Source of the DNA: Heliocidaris tuberculata
Lineage: Eukaryota; Echinodermata; Echinoidea; Camarodonta; Echinometridae
Direction: 5' to 3'
DNA: 64,000 nt
Assembly: GCA_025618425.1 (NCBI GenBank)
Contig: CM046844.1
Coordinates: 5,981,957 to 6,045,956 of the forward strand
Below, one piece after another: positions 28,601 through 43,382 of the stretch. Every line of letters starts with the position of its first letter. The first letter of the stretch is position 1. The position numbers and the translations under genes were made by a program. Below the pieces are notes generated by a model. The model saw only the letters and a list, made by a program, of their open reading frames with translations. It was not told the DNA's origin and ran no database searches.

Positions 28601-31600
28601 TGAAACAGAAGATAAAACAATACATCATGCTTTGTTGGAATTTGACCAAAGGAGGTGAACTTCAAGGTGAAAAAATCCTATTTACTCAATGAGTTGAGAT
28701 GAATTAAGATCATACAAAGAGATGAACATCTCTAAAAATGTTGTTACCTAAGTCTGTTACACTCTGCCAAAATGAAATAAAATGTAACACAATTTTCATA
28801 AGGAGAAAAAGAATAGATCAAATAAATAAAAAACAAATAATTGATGATGACACCTACCATCATCACCACATCCACTATCTTGACAACCATGACATAATTT
28901 GAGATCAGTCATTGACATCATTACAAACTGAAAGGTGATCAAACATTTGCTTCATGACAGTTGCCACAGGCTATATTTCATAGGGTTAGGGTTAGGGTTA
29001 GGGTTTTGACTTAGCTTTAGTTTAGGGTTAAGTTACGGTTAGGTTTAGGGGTTGAAGCTAGAAATTTGGTTAGTGTAATAGATTGACTATGAAACAAATG
29101 CCACATGAGCATATGTCCCACAACTTGTTGGAAACCAAGAAATAAATTGAGACTAACCTTGTGTAGTGCTCTGCGTCACATTGGCATCAGAAGCTGAAGA
29201 ATCTGTCGGGAAGACTCTCCTCCTCTCCTTCTTCTCGTTTGATCCCTTGTTACGTCTTGCAATCAGTCCATTCTCTTCCACTGCCTTCCAATCTTCAAAG
29301 AGCACCAGGTAGTCACCAGTACCGCTGGAGCCACTCGCCTGTGAGCCTTCACGTGATAGGGTCCTACGATGTTCCTCCAGGTCGTAGGATGCTCCTGAAG
29401 AACGGCCACGCTTGAGTTCCCCAGTGACCTGCTCATAGTCGGAACCATCATCTGAAGACATGTTCTCATTGTCAAAGTTAACCTCAGTCACATACTGATA
29501 GGAATCAGAATCATCCCCTGCATCATTAGCCTGATCTTGCGAATCTACACCAGCCGTCTTCTCCTCCTCCTCCTTCTCTTCATTCAGCCTACGAGCATTC
29601 CTGCGGTCGATTTCGGCACGGATCAACCGTATGTCTTCCATCACTGCTGCCCCAACCGACTTAGGCCTGACAGATTCTAACATGGACCCTTGAGACCTGC
29701 TCCTTGGAACACTGTCCTTGGTGTTGTCTTCATCCTCAGGTGCATCCCTCTTGAAGAACAATGGAACAAAGTCCTCAAACGCACCTTCGCTGTATCGCTT
29801 CTTCTTCAAGTTCTGTCTTCCAGCTGCTCGTACACTATCTGGACTTGTCTTGGCACGATCTCGGATGTTGGTGTCTGGAAAGACATCCACAGAATCCCTT
29901 CTCTCTTCCAGCTCTGCATATTCATTATCTTCTACCCCCTGTACCTCAGGTGTATCCTCCTCTTTATCTTCCTTTGGTTGGTCTGAGGCAGAGGTAGCCT
30001 CTAATGCCACAATCGTCTCGCCTTTCTCTGGCTCTTCATCAGATGAGGATAGGGATGGGACTTCTTCGTACTCATTGCCGTCAGATCCTTGGTCATCGCA
30101 GAGCGTCATGTAAAGTTCACCTGATGCTTGTGGTTGGGTCACCTGTAATTACAAGTGAAATACAGATTGTATGTTGACCATACAAGTAGAATTGGTTCTC
30201 AGTGATAAACAGAGGAAAATGAGTTGTATTATGCAAAACATGATGCAGTTTGCTCAAGATAAAAATACTTGGAGAGATATTTGTTGGAGAAGATGATAGG
30301 TTCAATAAACCTGCAAAACAACATATCTGTAAATTTCAAAATTCTAGCCATTTTTGGAGTGGGAAATCAATATTTAGAAAAGTAGGGAACAAGGATAAAA
30401 ACAGAAGGACTTTTCTGCTTTCTAATGTTCCAGGCATCTGAACATTGAACTCTTAAAAGCATGATGATACAGGTAAGTAAGATGCAGATATTTTTGCAAC
30501 CCTTACATCATAAACTCCAGTTTTCTCTGTATTTTCATCTTCCTCTTCTTCTTCCTCCTTCTGTGCTTTCTCTTCTTCCCTCACTCGATTGAGATCTTGT
30601 AAGGAGCGTCCCTGTCTCTTCAAGTCTCCGTTCCTCCTCTGTACCAGGCCAGAACCCTCGGCTGAACGCATCTTGACGGCAACCCGCTGTTGCCTGCATA
30701 CAAGAGGTCAAAAGTCTTAATGTAGATAAAAATACATTTTTATGGACATGGAATGTAGGCCAAGTTTAGTAATTGGTAGTATCACACTTACGGATATAAA
30801 TAAACTGTAAAATTGAACACTTTCCGTTGACGTAACTTTTGTAATGTTCACAGGTGTTCCAGATTCGCAACAGTCTCTGGTCACAAAAAAAGTTTCATGT
30901 TGCCAACAACAATCAGTGGAGTAACACTGTCCATCCCTGGGACACACTGTAGACAATATCCAAAATGTTGATAACTTGATAGATTTTGAATGGGTAAATA
31001 ATCACAGGAAAGTACAAAGGTGATAACAACCACTAGGTAACCTAAATTCTGTCATTCAAATAATTCCCCATTACTGCAGAATGAAACCTTACAATTATTG
31101 AGAAATTTGAAGTCTCAGTGGACAGCTTTCTTGATATTAAATAAAATACATTTGACAAATTGATCTAGGGCATTTCCAAATAGCAAACTGCCTCTGAGAC
31201 AAGTTGCCTGGATCAACAGTGTATAACCAATAAAAGAGTTTATGAATACATTGCAATGCTTTATTCACTGAAATGCCTCATGTACATGTATCTGGAGTTG
31301 CATGAATTCCAAAAGTGGGTCACACAATACTAAGCAAATCTTGGTTAGGGGATTTGGCAATTTCATACAGTTTCATGCATGCCTGTGATTTTTTTTTTCA
31401 GTAATCACAACAACAACAACAACAAAAAGGCTTATTTCCCAAAGATGATAACAAAATAAAAACAAAACAATGAACATGAACTGTGTTTCGCATAAACTGC
31501 AAAGCAATTTAAATGTGCTCCAAAGAAATAGAGAAATCCTTGCAAAATTGAAAATTAACAGTGTACAAGTACACTACAGCAAATAATACAAGGAAGATGA

Positions 31601-33514
31601 AATATTGGAAAGGAACATGCAAAAATCAAAATAGTGATGCACTTTATTAAAATGAAGAAAATGATAAAAATCATGCAAATCATATACAATGTGTATCAAT
31701 TATATTCACATCTCTAATAACCTTAATGTTCTGACATAATATATATATTATTTAAAATGCATTATAAAAAAGCACTAAAAACAAAATGAATATAGAGATA
31801 ATGCATGAACATCATAAAAAAAATCATAAAATAATAATGAATATGTACCTCAGACAATAAAGTATAAAAAGATATAAAAACAAATGACTAGACATAAACA
31901 GCTCTTGGAATAAACTGCATCATATACTGTACACAATTACACATTATCTCATTTATCTGACACATCAGACAACCTGATTAAAAAAAAAAAATTATCAAAA
32001 GTGTGCATTTCTGAAAAGATATGGAAATATCAATAGTGACTGAAAAGTGTACATGAAGCAGCCAGTTTACGATATCCAAACATGCATTCAAATTACTACA
32101 AAATATATTCATTTACCACTGTAAAAGAATACCAGTACAGCACCAATGATCTCACAAAGTACAACTAAATGTGTTACTCACAGTGATGAAATATATTTAC
32201 GTATTGACAACTTTCTCATTCTGAAACTCAATGAGGCACTTTTCTTAAGCCTATCCATCGTTTGGATGTTGCATTAGTGAGAAAAAAAGTGAAATGAAAT
32301 AATCAAATCTGCATATTAAATCCATGCATGGTGATATCTACGATGTTATATATCGGTGAAAACAAGATTTTTATTCTCCACTTTTGACCAGCAAGGTCCT
32401 GCTTTCTTTGCAATGTTTCATTGCTTGGCAGTAGAAGTTAGATATATAAATGCAATACCTGTCGACAAGATCACTTTGTTCTTTAGCAGACCAACGACGA
32501 ATAGCCATCCTTGTTCTTTGCAAATACAATCCAAATCCAAATTAGAATTATAAAACAAACTTTCACATTGCCATACAGAACAAGTACACTGCAGACGTCT
32601 CGTCTCTTAACTTGTACCTAGCTACTCCACAACTGATTTTGATAAGTGTAGGTTTTGCTCAACATATTTGATCTGTACTCTGGAAACAACCCCAAACCAG
32701 GGAAAGTAAGTAAATGTTAGTCATCATTGTTTGAATGTTTCTTGCTCATCCTCCCCTGATATGAAGATATCAGTGTCCATGTATATAGATAACACTACAA
32801 TTGAAAGGATATTTCACTAACATCATTTCCTTTACCCCGGGAGACTACAGATAAAAACAGGTTTACTCAACAAGCCTCTTATCATCAAAACTACACTAAA
32901 ATAGCACTGAGCATGCCAGGTGAGTTTACATTTATTAGATAGATGTAACACAGGAAGGACAGCTCTGAGAAGAATTATCCATCAGAAATAAGTTTAGATG
33001 TCAGAAACAATCAAAACTAACTTCCACTTGCAAACACTGCAGGAAGTTTTAAATATCAATGGAAGCAGTAAAGAAACCATTTATATGACCTACAGACCGC
33101 AAAGGAAGTATTGGGGAAACAAATATCATGACCATAACATATTTATCCCAAGATTGTAGACACTGTGACATAATGTTTCCTTTATGATATAACCCTGTTT
33201 GAACTTGTTCAATAAGTATCGTATTTTTGTTAAAGTAATGATTGAAAACATAATTCTTTTCATAATATTTTATTACAATATAGATATCACCTCTAACATG
33301 TATGTTAAAAACAAACAAACATAGGGTGTTATGATAATCTGAGTTCTTACCTTCTTTGCCGAGATATCTTGTGGGTTCCAAGACCAGCTCCTCCCTCTTC
33401 ATCTATAAGAGAGTGAGAGAGAGAAAGAGAAAGAAAGAGAAAGATGGGTAAAGTTTGTTAACTACATTTATCACTTTGTAAATATTTCTGATAAATTAGA
33501 TTTTATCATTAGTT

Positions 33515-33550
<36 letters not shown>

Positions 33551-36500
33551 CAGAGAGAGAGAGGCAGAGAGAGGCAGAGAGAAAGAAAGAGAAAGAAAGA
33601 GAAAGAGAGATGTGGTCATAATATCAGTAGATAAGCTAAGAAATACATATAATGGAGTTAGGATATTACTGAGTTTAATACAAATTTCTCTTTTATTAAC
33701 TTGTTGTATATTGAACCCCTAGACAGCTAGTGACAGAGTCTGGGGATAATGAGTGTTATACATGTATCAAAATCAAATCATTTTAAACAGGTTTATCCAA
33801 TACATTATATCTTCATTACACGGATGTGAATACAAAACTCCTGAAGAAGGAGAGTGAGTTTCCATATCATTGGGAAAATACCATTATGATGTCATTATGA
33901 CGTTGGTGGAGCATTAAACAGTCAAACCTGCCTTAGCGACCACCTGTACAGAAAGACCCCCTGTCTATAAAGACAAAAATTTTCATTTTCCCTTAGAAGT
34001 GTTTCTCATTGAAATGTGTGTTAAAGGAACCTGTACATAAAGAAAACCTCCTCATTAAGACCACTTTTCTTGTCTCCCGTTAGCGGTCTTTATATACAGG
34101 TTTCACTGTACATGCACAACAGCATGGATTGAATAATATATCTTTTTGTATGTCACATCTAATTCGATGGAGTTACAGTTGATGGATGCAACATAAGATA
34201 GGCATACAGCATAAATACTCTTATAATACAAAAATAGATGGATTTCAATTAAAATTGATAGTAAATAGTAAATACCACAAATTTGAAAGTCCAAGTAAGC
34301 TTTGATGTTTTAGTAATAATAATAATAATATATTACATTTATATAGCGCATTATGTGAATACTTCAAAGCGCTTTACAATGTTATTTATCATTACCCCTG
34401 GTCATTGGATTTCAAGCCTGCACACAAATGTGCACCATCTCTACTCCTTAGGGAGCATTCCAACCATTTTGCACCGTTCACATGCATGCATGTAGGGCAA
34501 TGGCAAAAACAGTCACAATGACTTTCAGCAATCCTCACAGGGACCCATTATCTCATGGGTAAGAGTGGCAATGTAGATTAATGTCTTGCCAGAGGACGTT
34601 AGTGCCACAGCGGGACTCGAACCGCGAACCATGTGATCCACAGTCCTGTGACGTATCCACTAGACCATAACATCTCTACAGATGTTTTGATCCAGTAAAC
34701 CAGGCATAATAATGAAACACATGATTTCTATTTATTGGGTAACACACTAATGAAGTTTTATAATGCCTAAGAATTAATTGGTTGATTCTGAATTATGAAA
34801 TATATGTGTCAGGTAGTTCTATCAAATATCAGTATTCCAAAGAGACTTTGAACTTCTTTAATCCTAGAAAAAAAACATGAATTCTGAATGTGTCTCTAAT
34901 CAGTTCACATCTTCATCTGATTTACTTCATTGTTCCTTGGGTGACTGGTTTTGTTTCTTTTTTGTAATAAACAAACAAATAAACATTTTACAAAAGGCAG
35001 CTAGTTTTCCTAACATTCTTCCCCATTTAAAGGTTCAAATTGTTTTGTTTAATCAGTTAAATGTGCTACAATATAAATTGAACCTTATCCTTTCATGTGC
35101 TTGCTTGTTCAAATATTATGATCAAAGATACATTTATAATACCTCTACAGACATAGTTAACTGCACTCTAAAACTATTATTAAATCTAAATGTCATAGGG
35201 TGTAGAGGTTTTACAATTTTCGAAAACATATTCACATTAAAAAATTACATTTCATACGAAGTTTAATCACAAGCAACTGATGATCTATATTCTTGCAGCC
35301 CAATTCATTCTGCCGATTGTGTAAAATTATTTTCAAAAAAATACAATCAAAATTCTTTCAAGTCTTGGATGCGTAATAAGCCTGTTCATAATTAAAATTT
35401 TTGCATGTACAGACAAAGGTCATTTGCAAAGAGTACAATACACCTTGATACACTGTCATTTGTACGCACCACATGATTTTACTTGTGAAACAAGTAGCAG
35501 GTCTACCAAAACAGATGTGTGTACACATACAAATTGGGGTCATTTCAGGGTCATTCATAGTTATGAACTGGCTTATTCCACCACTGTTTTTTTTTAATTA
35601 TTATTCTCATACTGAACTCATGGAAAGTGCCAGTTTTTGATGTTAACTTTTAATGGTTTCTGTTAAATGAAATATCCAATTTCTCTCCAGAACTTAGGTT
35701 CATGCAAAGGCGGTCAATGTGAGTTACACACACCTTAGGGTTATGCAGCCTTTACCAGAAGGCAGAGGACTTTAAGGGTGAGACACAGAATGAATTATGA
35801 CTGGCCTCAATTTCCTTCTTAAATCATTGCACTCTTTTCATAACACATGCATAAAGTAATGTTTCATAGCCCTCTCCTTGCAACACTCACTGAACAATTA
35901 CATATATCCTGAAGACAACATTTTGCCAACTATAATCCCATCCTATTAACATTGCAATCTGGCTTGTCACCTTTGAGGGATCTACACAAAGCACATGTTG
36001 CTGTTATCTATGTTGATCACTAAGCCCATTGTAATACATAGTCCTGAGTGTAATCTATTTATGTAACCATAAAGGTAATTAAGACCCACTGCAAATGATT
36101 TCTTTGGTGCTGCATATGAAGCCTCGGCTGGTGCCAATTAAAAAGAAAGGAAATTCAATTGTTGGTGTCCAGGCTATGCTGTCAGTAGGAAATGATCTCT
36201 CAGAGATAAATCAAGTTAGAACCTAGAGCTACAGTAAATTTTTTTTTTTTTTACTCAACCCTAAAAAGGCCGGGTTATTTTGGCGCTCTCTCTCAGCCAA
36301 GGGGGGGGGGGGGCGGGGGGATGGAATCCACACCTGCCCCCCTGGGATCTCGGCCATGGAGTGACAACAATTTCTGCAACTTGGTACACAGATACAGTAT
36401 CTTATAAAGAATCACCCTGTGAAGTTTCATATCTGTATCTCAAACAGTTTTTGAATTATTTTAAAATTTCTGCAACTTGGCACACAGATAGAGTTTCTTA

Positions 36501-37201
36501 TAAAGAATAACTCTAAAGTTTCATACCTGTATCTCAAACAGTTTTTGAATCATCGCTAAATGATTATTCACATATTAGTTAATTCGAGAAATTAGGCAAA
36601 TGTGCTTCTTGGGGTAAAGAACTGGAAAAACATAATATCTGCACAGGGTTTGATGGTTTATTTTACCTGACTACTAAGAAAGCATGTGTATGCTTGTAAG
36701 TAAGCAACCAGGGGACCAACAGCATTAAGTCTTCTCCGAGGGACTTAGTAATGAGGATTAATTCCTTACCGAAGAGCACTAGCGCATCCACTTTGTTTTG
36801 AACCCGGGTCCCCCCAGTTACAAGACCACTGCTCAACCACTGAGCCATCGTGCCTCCTCATGAAAGTAAAATGTCACAGAGACAACAACAGACAACTATT
36901 CCTCAACTCCCTGTCAGAACAATTCTTGGTTTTCACTCCTTCAAAATCTTTCTCCTCTTTTCCAGAGATTACACACAGACAGGAAATCAGTCAATTATAC
37001 TATGGCAATGAATGTCAGAGCAGGCAATCCTCTTCTTGCTCTAACAGTCAAGAAACTATTGTACATTAGATAATTCATTGCATGTCCTATGCACTATGCT
37101 TCATTAGTACTCAATTCAGCAGCTTGCACTCAAACTTTATCCAACTCTTTTACAGCTAGATTACTTCTAATGCAAGCAAATATATATATATATATATATA
37201 T

Positions 37202-37243
<42 letters not shown>

Positions 37244-37284
37244 TCTAAAAATATATATATATATATCTATATATATATATATAT

Positions 37285-37332
<48 letters not shown>

Positions 37333-37346
37333 GTACATATGTATAC

Positions 37347-37386
<40 letters not shown>

Positions 37387-40300
37387 TTGTTTCTACTTAT
37401 TCTCCCTTCAGATTTTTCTAGTAAAAATTAAAAATATAAAAGCATACTTACATGTAGGAAGAGCAATTAACTGTTTATTTCATGACTCGATTGCAAAAGT
37501 ACATACATGTACATGTATGAGAGTTTCATTAAAAAAGTAAATTTTAAGATAAAGTTGAGCTCTAAAAGGAATAAGATAGCTCACAAACTATTTTTCACCT
37601 TTCCTAGAACTCCACCTTCTCTTTCAAGTCGATTCTGAGAAGGTATAAACTTCTCAGAACTGCAATGTTATAACTTTTTATCATTTGATACTAATTTTCT
37701 ACCTGGTTATACCCTCAAGTCCTGTATAACTAATTTTCCGAAGTTGTGAAGGTCTTCACTATTAAGTTGATAATAATAATAATAATAATAATATTCTAGA
37801 TTTATATAGCGCCTAATACATCTACGATGTCTCTAAGCACTTTACAGACATATCACTACTACCGTCATGATTTCTATGATTTCTATAATTCAATTATTTG
37901 ACTTATCTAGGTATACTACATGGAATGCAGGTACGTAGGAAAAAAGAGATTTTTTTTCTCTTTAGGCACAATTTAGACTTCTGGAAATGATAGACTTCCT
38001 GTTGAGTGAGTTAGATAGCGCGCATCATGGCAGCTCTGAAGCCACAAATCCCCTCTAAATGAGCAGTCATTTAAGAGCCATCTGTACCTTTCAGTCATTA
38101 GAGCTTCATTTCCCTCACGCAATTAGCTGAATCGAGGCATCCTGTGCGCATAAAGGAGAGATGCATGCGTACTTGACAATGTCTAGCTACATATTTGTGG
38201 CCAATTTGGAGAGCAATGATCCTTGATGCGATGCTATTTCGGGAAGGCATGCTTCACGACATGCGCTGGTCATCAATGTCTTGGCTTCCTTTTTCCTACT
38301 GGCTCAAAATGGCAGCACAAATTGCTGACCAGAGAAAAGATATTTATACGTACATCCTGATGAAAATTAATGTCTTTACAGCTTCAGGCCAGAAAATGGC
38401 ACATTGCCATCACTGAGCTTGTTGCTTTTCCTAACCTCAAATTATTAAATGATGAAATGATTTCATTCATGCAGAATCAAATATACAAGAAATTAAGGGG
38501 TAGCTTTGTACATTTGATGAGCCCCAACTAATATAATTTTAATTCAAGTGTACATCAGTAGACAGTTTTATCCATTTTGGTGCATTATCTTTCTGAACAG
38601 AATTCTGAAAACAATTCAAAAAGTAATAAAGCGAGCAGCAAACATATATTTAACTTTTTTTTGTTGCTACATAACTTCTAGATATACAGACATCAAGGGA
38701 TGCATTCAGTAAACATCACACTTGTTGCTAAATTAATGATAATAGGATTCATGCACAGACCTTTTGAATGACTTCTCAATTCATAATTGACTCATGGTAG
38801 CCTTTCAACGCCTAACGATTGTTTCTATTCATTAACTCATTAGACAAAGGTGTAGGTGAGACAAAGGACAATATTGGTCCTACCTTTAGAGGGTGTAATT
38901 TGATCCTCTGGTGTGTGAGCAGGCATTTCCTGAAGCGCTACTTGGTTCTCCGTTGTTGTTGTGTCTGCTACTGGTGCTGTCCTGTCGTCACTATGGTCAT
39001 CCTCGGGAAGGCAGACTTCGTAGATGCTTCCGCGTTCACGCGAAGCCGACTCATCAGTCACGACCATTTCCCCTGCTGTCGCACTCTTCATGAGAGGCCC
39101 TCTCTCGGGAAGAAGAGGGGTTAATGAATTCTGACAGGTGTTTGCTAGAGGGGTAGGACCAGGGGAAGGGGGATCAGGGGGGAGGCGAGGGATGCTTTCC
39201 ATGTAGGTGTCAGGAAGAAGAGTATCCTCATAAATGTTCTCTGTTACTTCATTTTCATCCACCGAGTTTGTCCTACATATGTTAGGTTCACTCTCCCCTT
39301 GGGCCAACGTAGCCATGACATCATCGCTATTGGCAAATTCACGTACTTCATCATAAATATCATCGGAATTTGCTGACTCAATGTGTGCCGTATCTGCCGC
39401 CAAAAGAGGTTCATCATTGGTGATTTGGCCCTGGCTTCTTCTAGGTTGAGGGGTTGGACGGTTTACTGTGCTTTGAATACTTGTTTCATTTGAGTCTTTG
39501 ATTAGAGTTACATTACTTCTTGGGCGGGGGATGGGAAGAGATGAAGTTGTCACTGGCATTGATTCTGATTTAGATAACATGCTCTTGTTAGCTGTGTCCA
39601 TTCCTTCCTTTTCTGTCAAGTTACTACCAGACCCGCTGGTAATGCTTGGATTTGGAGAAACCGGTGCGTCTGGTTTTCTCGCAGAACGTTTTCTTGCCCC
39701 TGCGGCATCTATATCCAGAGACACTATACTCGTCTCTTCCGATATGCCCTGGACAATTTTTTCGAATACAGCAGCTCGTTCTCGCACTTTTATATGATGG
39801 TCCAGAACAGACAGTTTTTTGGTTATACTGGGGACTTCTGTTGAGGTGTGCTTCAGGTTATCTTGAATGTTGTGCACCCTGGACATGACCTTGGGTGGTT
39901 TCTGAGGGTGTTCAGTACTGTGTTGGGTTTCAGAGTCAATAGAGGATGTCACACTTGCTGTCTTATTGGGAGTTGCGAGCGGTGAGCTAATCGTACGCTG
40001 AATACCATCGTGCAGGTTTTTTGTGTGATGCATCGACCCTGCCAGCGAGCGTGTCATAACAACTGGGTTACGAGCTGCAGGAAGAGGTGGTTTTGTTTCC
40101 ATGTTTGATTTCGGAGAGGTCCAACCACTAGGTTTACCACCATCTGTTGCATCACCAGAAACACTAATGTCATTAACACTCTTCTCACAGTTTGTGTTAC
40201 TTACAGAAGTCTTCACTACTTTATGATGAACCACAGGTTCCTGAGAACTGTTCTTGGTTGGATTTTTGAGTCCTTTTCCTTTAGGTAGCACTGGTGGCTT

Positions 40301-43300
40301 TTGCTTCACAACAGGTGCACTGCTGACTTCTTTGACCTTCTCCAGTAAACCTGGAGGCTTTGGAGGCAACTTTGGGGGAGGTCCTAACCTTGCTCTCACA
40401 TCAGACCCACTAACTCCCCCATCAGAGGCTTTGCCGACTCCATTCTTCCGTTGCTGTGAGGGCGACAGAGGGTTTTTCCTACCATGTTTATCTGTAGCTA
40501 TCCCACCAGCGACACCAGTATTTCCATTCTCTCCTCTAACACCACTCATCTCAGAAGCGGCAGAGGAAGTCTCGCAGGACTCCATCGTGACATCACTTCC
40601 CCTTTGTATGACCTCTGCCCTGGCTGGAATGCCGGTGATTGAAGCCGCTGTCAGGGGCGGTGACTTTGCGCTTTCATACTGCTGGGTAGGCTTGATGATT
40701 TCCTCCGCCATCACGTCAAAGGCTCCCGTAGAGGTCATGATATCTTCCAAGCATTGTGCCTTGTGGTCGTAGGGGAGGATCTAGGATCAGACAAAAACAA
40801 AAACATTCAGAATTAAATCGGGTAGGTGAGGAAAGCTTGTACTCAGGTTAAGAATCAGAATGTAAACAATCTAAAGAACTCAAGGAAGTGGGACATTCTG
40901 TGTCATATGCAGAGGTCAAATTTATAAGATTTTTCTAGGAAAGCAGTCTTAACAGGTCTAGATCTTCAATAAGCACTGAGCCATTAAATACACAATGTCT
41001 CTGCATATAGAACCACAAATATAGATCCATTTCACAATGGATTGCTATTAAAAAGGAAGAAAACATTGTTGCATTTAGACAGTAGACTTTCTTCAAATCC
41101 ATGTATACATGTACATGCATGAATGAAATACTATCTACATGTACATATATATAAGGACAACGTATATATCATACATACAAGATATTTTCCATCATACTGC
41201 TAACCTAATGCATTTGGAGTATATATTTTTGTAGATCAATTGATGTGTTGTGTGATTTATAGCAAATGGACTGAGCAATGATTTGATACACATTCAATAC
41301 CAAAGGGGTTCATTTTGAATATAAAATGAGTTCATGAGTAATAAAGAAAAAAGGATGTGACAGACAAGATTTTATCTTTTTACAAGAAAATCTCCATTCA
41401 AATACATTTCATTAAAAAAATATTAATTTCAAAATCAAAGATATCAATTCACCATCACATATAGGTGTAAAATTATCAGAATACCCTCATCTTCAAAGAT
41501 GAAAATGATCCAAACTTGAAATTAGTTGTGAAAGAAAAATATAGAATGGTAAGTAACGTAAATTGTGATTTTCAAGACACAAGTGGAAGGGGTGTTAATC
41601 ATTGGTGACAATGACATTTGCAAACCCAATCAAAAAAAAAAAAAAAAAATGAAGCATGAGACATGTTTGTGATCAGGGTTGCCAATTACTTAAGGCCCTT
41701 TCACACCTACCCGATCAGGAAAAATACCTGGTATTTTCTGATCGGGTATTCTCCCCCTATCAGAAAATACCAGGTATTTTGCCAGTGTGAAACGAAAGTA
41801 CTCGTAATATCCCCGCAAGAAAATACCCGGAATTTAGTACGTACTTTCTCAAAACTACGCGTACTTTCTCCAAGGTCGCGGGGATATTTGCAGTGTGAAA
41901 GCAAATTACGAGAACTAGCTATCCCATCGAACACTGGTGCATGAATTTCCGGTCTGATTGGCGCGCACGACGTTCAATTCGATATCGTACAGTGAACTAC
42001 ATGTAGCTGCTGCAGGAGTCTAGATTTTTAAATGTGTTTTTTATTTCCCTGAGTTTGTACAGTTTCAGGCTGAGCGAGGATAAGTTTTAGTATTGTGTTC
42101 CACTTTCGTCTTTAGTTTGATATACCGTTATTCTATAAAGTCATGACTTCTCACTGGACAGATGAGGCGACGAAGGCGCTCATTGCGATGTGGAGAGAGG
42201 ATGAGGTCTACAGAAGCGGTGAATTTGAAAGCGCGCGCCTTGTCTGCAAAATAAACCGTACTGCGCATGCTCATAACTTCGAGAACTTTCCTCGAAGAGC
42301 TCTGGTTCGGGGAGGTGTGAAAGCGCGAAATAATTATCGGGTATTTTGGGGCCTGAACAAGTTCTCGTAATTTACGGGTATTTTTCCTGATCGGGTAGGT
42401 GTGAAAGCGCCTTTAGTTGTTTTTTTTCTTCTAATGATGACTGAAATCTGCAATTTACATTAAACTGATTTTTTTTAAAATAAATTTTGAATTAAAATCA
42501 CTGATTAAATGATCATGATTTGCATAAGTGATTTTTCAAAATAAACATTAATTCTTAGGAAACTTATAAGTGATCATTTTCATAATCTTTAACACAATAA
42601 GTAACAACGTGTAAAAAAAAATTAGAAAAATGATTAACATTTTAAGGGAGAACCGCATATCTCTCTCTTTTAGTCCCTACATGGGCAAATCCAAGCTATT
42701 TTATCCAATCATTACTCACTATCTATAGATTACTGTATCCAGCTGAAACCCAAACTAGAACTTGATCTGACAAAATCAAATGATATTTTCAAGTCAATTC
42801 ATATTCACAATTCCATAATACTTGGTTAACTATGTGACATACCTACATTTAGAAATAACATCTTCTGATCCATTAAAAACAAGAAGTTTTTTAGTTCAAA
42901 ATATAATGAAATCACTTCTTTTTGATTGATCAAAAACATGATGTGGTTAATTAGACATCTAATCAAATATGCATATGCACATTCTGGTAAAATTTCATTC
43001 AGTATTAAAAAGAATATGTAACATTAAAAGTCTTAATGAAGATTTGCAATCCAAGCTTCATTTACTGAAAATGATTTACAAAAGCAGATAGAAAGCTGTG
43101 AAGAAATACACTGTAAAATGAATGATTTGTGTCAAAGGAAATAAGAAATGACATCAAACAGGAAATTGAACAAGTGATATCACTTCACCACAGGGGGAGC
43201 TATTTGATGAAATGGTCAATGAAAATGTTAAGTTCTGTGATTTTTCCTGTGTGCTGCTTGAGCTTTCTAAAATGTATCTCTCTTCCCTTTTCACCTTCCC

Positions 43301-43382
<82 letters not shown>

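Noticed and set aside
28981..29005. Possible chromosome end or telomere
   Set aside because: Only four units, inside an intron with coding exons on both sides; it is interstitial.
34600..34680. A tRNA gene on the minus strand
   Set aside because: The B box is good, but the A box and acceptor stem are degenerate and it is joined to a SINE body with an ATT tail.
37089..37421. Ile/Tyr-rich reading frames
   Set aside because: They come from a (TA)n tract.
38819..40772. Several plus-strand reading frames of 60-170 residues
   Set aside because: They are antisense shadows of the 1.9-kb minus-strand exon, which has in-phase splice sites and biased composition.
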